From positions 1 through 14,691 of the forward strand of contig JAEZIA010000071.1 in NCBI GenBank assembly GCA_023416315.1: 14,691 nucleotides of DNA. The letters are read 5' to 3'. Under the pieces are notes generated by a model. It saw only the letters and a program-made list of their open reading frames with translations. It was not told the origin of the DNA and searched no databases. Positions 12,391 through 14,691 of this stretch are shown here, in pieces (positions within the stretch are counted from its first letter, which is position 1; each line of letters opens with the position of its first letter). The DNA is from Actinomycetes bacterium (lineage in GTDB: Bacteria; Actinomycetota; Actinomycetes; Mycobacteriales; Mycobacteriaceae). The position numbers were made by a program, and so were the translations under genes.

Positions 12391-14691
12391 CTAGGTCGCC
12401 GGCGGTCCTGCTGGTCGGGCCGCCGACCGGCGCCGAGGCCGGCGCGCCGACACCACCGGTGCCGGGGTCACCACCGGGGGGTCGACGTCGTAGTCGTCGT
12501 CCTCGTCCTCGTCGTCGGAGTCCTCGTCGTCGTCGGAGTCGTCCTCGTCCTCGTCGGAGTCGTCCTCGACGTCGAGGGTGTCCTCGTCGAGGTCCTCATC
12601 GTCCTCGTCGAGGTCCTCATCGTCTTCGTCGAGGTCAACGTCGATTTCGTCGTCGTCATCCTCGGCGTCCTCGTCGTCCTCGTCGTCATCGTCGAAATCT
12701 TCGTCGGCGACTTCCTCGGCGACCTGCTCGGCGACGTCGATATCGGTGTCCTCGGACGCCTCGTCTGCGGTCTCCCGCTCGAGCTCGTCGGCCAGCTCCT
12801 CTTCGGCCTCGTCGTCCTCGTGCTTGCCGTTGGCCGCGGCCATCGCCTTGAACATCGGATGCTCGCTGGTGTGCTGCGGCACCTTCGCCACCGGCGCCTC
12901 GTCGGGGCGGCCGCGTTTGCCCCGCTTGCCGCGGCGGCCACCGCCGCCACCGCCGCTGCCCGACTCGGACTTGCGCCCGTTGGCCTGGGCGGTGTCGACG
13001 GGATCGGCGTGCAGCACGATGCCCCGGCCATTGCAGTGCGTGCAGGTGGTAGAGAACGCCTCGACGAGCCCGGTGCCCAGCCGCTTGCGGGTCAGCTGCA
13101 CCAAGCCGAGCGAAGTCACCTCCGACACCTGGTGGCGGGTACGGTCGCGGGCCAGCGCCTCGGTCAGCCGCCGTAACACCAAATCGCGGTTGGACTCCAG
13201 CACCATGTCGATGAAGTCGATGACCACGATGCCGCCGATATCGCGCAGCCGCAGCTGGCGCACGATCTCCTCGGCCGCCTCGAGGTTGTTCTTGGTGACG
13301 GTCTGCTCGAGGTTGCCGCCTGCACCGGTGAACTTGCCGGTGTTGACGTCGACGACCGTCATCGCTTCGGTCCGATCGATCACCAGCGTGCCGCCCGAGG
13401 GCAGCCACACCTTGCGATCCAGGGCCTTGGCCAGTTGCTCGTCGATGCGGTGCACGGCGAACACGTCCGGCCCGCCGCCGGGCGGGTCGTATTTGGTCAG
13501 CTTCGAAACCAGATCGGGCGCAACGGAATTGACGTAGTCATTGATCGTCTGCCAGGCGTCGTCGCCGGAGACGATCAGCCCGGAGAAGTCTTCGTTGAAC
13601 AGATCGCGGATCACCTTGACCAGCACGTCGGGCTCTTCGTAGAGCGCGACGGCAGCGCCGGCCTTGTTGGCCTTGACCCGCTCGGCCTCCTCGGCGATCT
13701 TGTTCCAGCGCTCCTGGAGGCGTTCGACGTCGCCGCGGATGTCGGATTCCTTCACGCCTTCCGAGGCGGTCCGGATGATCACGCCGGCGTCGTCGGGCAC
13801 CACGTCGCGCAGGATTTCCTTGAGCCGCTGACGTTCGGTGTCGGGCAGCTTGCGGCTGATCCCGGTCGACGACGCGCCCGGCACGTAGACCAGGTAGCGC
13901 CCGGCCAGCGACACCTGGGTGGTCAGCCGGGCACCCTTGTGCCCGACCGGATCCTTGCTGACCTGGACGACGACGTAGTCGCCGGGCTTGAGGGCCTGCT
14001 CGATCTTGCGCTGCGCCCCGCCGAGGCCGGCGGCTTCCCAGTTGACCTCACCGGCGTAGAGCACACCGTTGCGGCCGCGGCCGATGTCGACGAACGCCGC
14101 CTCCATCGAGGGCAGCACGTTCTGCACGATGCCGAGATAGATGTTGCCGACCAGCGACGCCGACGCCGCCGACGTCACGAAATGCTCGACGACGACGCCG
14201 TCTTCCATCACGGCGATCTGGGTGTAGCGGGCGCCCTCATGCGGGGGTTCGGTGCGGATCTTGTCGCGCACCACCATCACGCGTTCGACGGCCTCGCGGC
14301 GGGCCAGGAACTCGGCCTCGGACAGGATCGGCGGGCGCCGGCGGCCCGCGTCGCGGCCGTCGCGGCGGCGCTGACGCTTGGCCTCCAGGCGGGTGGAGCC
14401 GCTGATGCCCTGGATCTCGTTGTTGTCGCGTTCCTTGTCCTTGGCGCGCGGCGCGCGCTCGTGGACGACGGTGTTCGGAGGGTCGTCGGGCGCGCCGCTG
14501 TCGGTGTCGTCGCCGCCACCGCTCTTGCGCCGCCGCCGCCTGCGGCGCCGCCGGGTCGCGCCGTCGCCTGCGCTCGACTCGTCGTCGGTGTCCTCGTCGT
14601 CGCCCTCGGAGTCGTCACCGGATTCGGCGGTCTCGTCGGCGCCCTCGGGCCGCTCGGCGTCGTCGTTCTCGCCGTCGGCGCCGCCCTGCTC
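12391..14691 (-). CDS. rne: Ribonuclease E, 5' end cut by window edge
   Basis: 766 residues are visible and the N-terminus lies outside. RNase E is the main endonuclease for mRNA decay and rRNA/tRNA processing. Numbering from the first visible residue: an acidic disordered stretch (1-43), a run of nine arginines (47-55), basic IQGISGSTRLEAKRQRRR (93-110), then the S1 RNA-binding part (about 155-220). Next come the catalytic domain with metal-binding aspartates D448 (TVVDVNTGKF) and D492 (VVIDFIDM), and a zinc-link CTHC (550-553) replacing CPxC. The tail has a Gly/Arg segment (GRRGKRGKRGR) and an extremely acidic Asp/Glu stretch (12481-12819) ending in a short basic end. The frame stays open to 14691 without a stop, and the upstream residues match mycobacterial RNase E, so starts at 14280 or nearby are internal. 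rplU follows. Confidence 0.96.
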   Translation of the reverse strand, partial: EQGGADGENDDAERPEGADETAESGDDSEGDDEDTDDESSAGDGATRRRRRRRRRKSGGGDDTDSGAPDDPPNTVVHERAPRAKDKERDNNEIQGISGSTRLEAKRQRRRDGRDAGRRRPPILSEAEFLARREAVERVMVVRDKIRTEPPHEGARYTQIAVMEDGVVVEHFVTSAASASLVGNIYLGIVQNVLPSMEAAFVDIGRGRNGVLYAGEVNWEAAGLGGAQRKIEQALKPGDYVVVQVSKDPVGHKGARLTTQVSLAGRYLVYVPGASSTGISRKLPDTERQRLKEILRDVVPDDAGVIIRTASEGVKESDIRGDVERLQERWNKIAEEAERVKANKAGAAVALYEEPDVLVKVIRDLFNEDFSGLIVSGDDAWQTINDYVNSVAPDLVSKLTKYDPPGGGPDVFAVHRIDEQLAKALDRKVWLPSGGTLVIDRTEAMTVVDVNTGKFTGAGGNLEQTVTKNNLEAAEEIVRQLRLRDIGGIVVIDFIDMVLESNRDLVLRRLTEALARDRTRHQVSEVTSLGLVQLTRKRLGTGLVEAFSTTCTHCNGRGIVLHADPVDTAQANGRKSESGSGGGGGGRRGKRGKRGRPDEAPVAKVPQHTSEHPMFKAMAAANGKHEDDEAEEELADELERETADEASEDTDIDVAEQVAEEVADEDFDDDDEDDEDAEDDDDEIDVDLDEDDEDLDEDDEDLDEDTLDVEDDSDEDEDDSDDDEDSDDEDEDDDYDVDPPVVTPAPVVSARRPRRRSAARPAGPPAT
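12580..12639 (-). repeat. 21-bp in-frame tandem repeat in the rne acidic tail
   Basis: Two identical 21-bp units (12580-12600 and 12601-12621) and a third partial, diverged copy (12622-12639) encode a seven-residue acidic unit DLDEDDE in the RNase E tail. Whole-codon length keeps the frame. The surrounding 340 bp is also low-complexity GAC/GAG sequence, so slippage-driven length change is likely. Confidence 0.9.

Noticed and set aside
10925..12394. 489-residue plus-strand open frame across obg, rpmA and rplU
   Set aside because: It is antisense to three certain genes and their spacers and has no recognisable motif.
12481..12819. Repetitive DNA considered as a CRISPR or satellite array
   Set aside because: It is in-frame low-complexity coding sequence for acidic residues in rne, with no spacers.
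12578..13537. Serine-rich plus-strand open frame
   Set aside because: It is the complement of the Asp/Glu-coding repeats of rne; poly-serine arises from reading GTC/CTC-type triplets on the other strand.
14277..14618. Separate minus-strand small gene upstream of an rne start at 14280
   Set aside because: The rne frame itself continues open to the window edge with mycobacterial RNase E sequence, so the 14280 ATG is internal and this other frame is a shadow.

Overview
The window is GC-rich bacterial DNA with GTG starts and actinobacterial gene content. It contains a mycobacterial-type RNase E, an rplU-rpmA-obg-proB run, and a glutamine-dependent NAD synthetase whose active-site positions (E52/K121/C176) match the numbering I know for the M. 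tuberculosis enzyme. I read it as a chromosomal core segment of a Mycobacterium, probably an environmental or fast-growing (Mycolicibacterium-like) species. From memory, the same core genes (proA, a ribokinase, nadE, proB, obg, rpmA, rplU, rne) lie near one another in M. tuberculosis. I see no transposase, phage gene, tRNA, rRNA or CRISPR array.

Layout. 1-1655 (minus): proA followed by the 5' part of a MoxR-type AAA ATPase gene, likely one transcript. 1717-2526 (minus): a TIGR04255-type protein of unknown role. 2638-4347 (plus): ribokinase-like kinase, then a crotonase-fold protein, ending 9 bp from the convergent nadE (4357-6399, minus). 6499-7038 (plus): isochorismatase-fold hydrolase. 7039-7225: the longest non-coding gap, with a strong CRP-like palindrome and a hairpin. 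7226-9000 (plus): a 90-residue protein I do not recognise, an exported DUF218 protein and a class II-type sirtuin. 8997-14691 (minus): rne (5' end outside the window), then rplU, rpmA, obg and proB.

The genes cover proline synthesis (proA and proB, about 7.3 kb apart, not adjacent), NAD supply and use (nadE and a sirtuin), ribosome and RNA maintenance (L21, L27, Obg, RNase E), and accessory metabolic enzymes. The proB and sirtuin genes converge with overlapping stop codons. obg and proB overlap as GTGA, which suggests translational coupling.

Regulation visible in the sequence: five genes (proA, the TIGR04255 gene, rbsK-like, crotonase, sirtuin) have a TAnnnT hexamer 6-8 nt before the start codon and no convincing Shine-Dalgarno, which suggests leaderless mRNAs. 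rplU has a good TTGACC-N18-TACCCT promoter just past the rne stop codon. A long hairpin (13-bp outer and 6-bp inner stems) lies between rpmA and obg, just ahead of the obg ribosome binding site.

I found no new defence or mobile system. The most interesting items are the rpmA-obg hairpin, the CRP-like site, the leaderless-start pattern, a crotonase missing one canonical catalytic glutamate, and the acidic repeat tail of RNase E.
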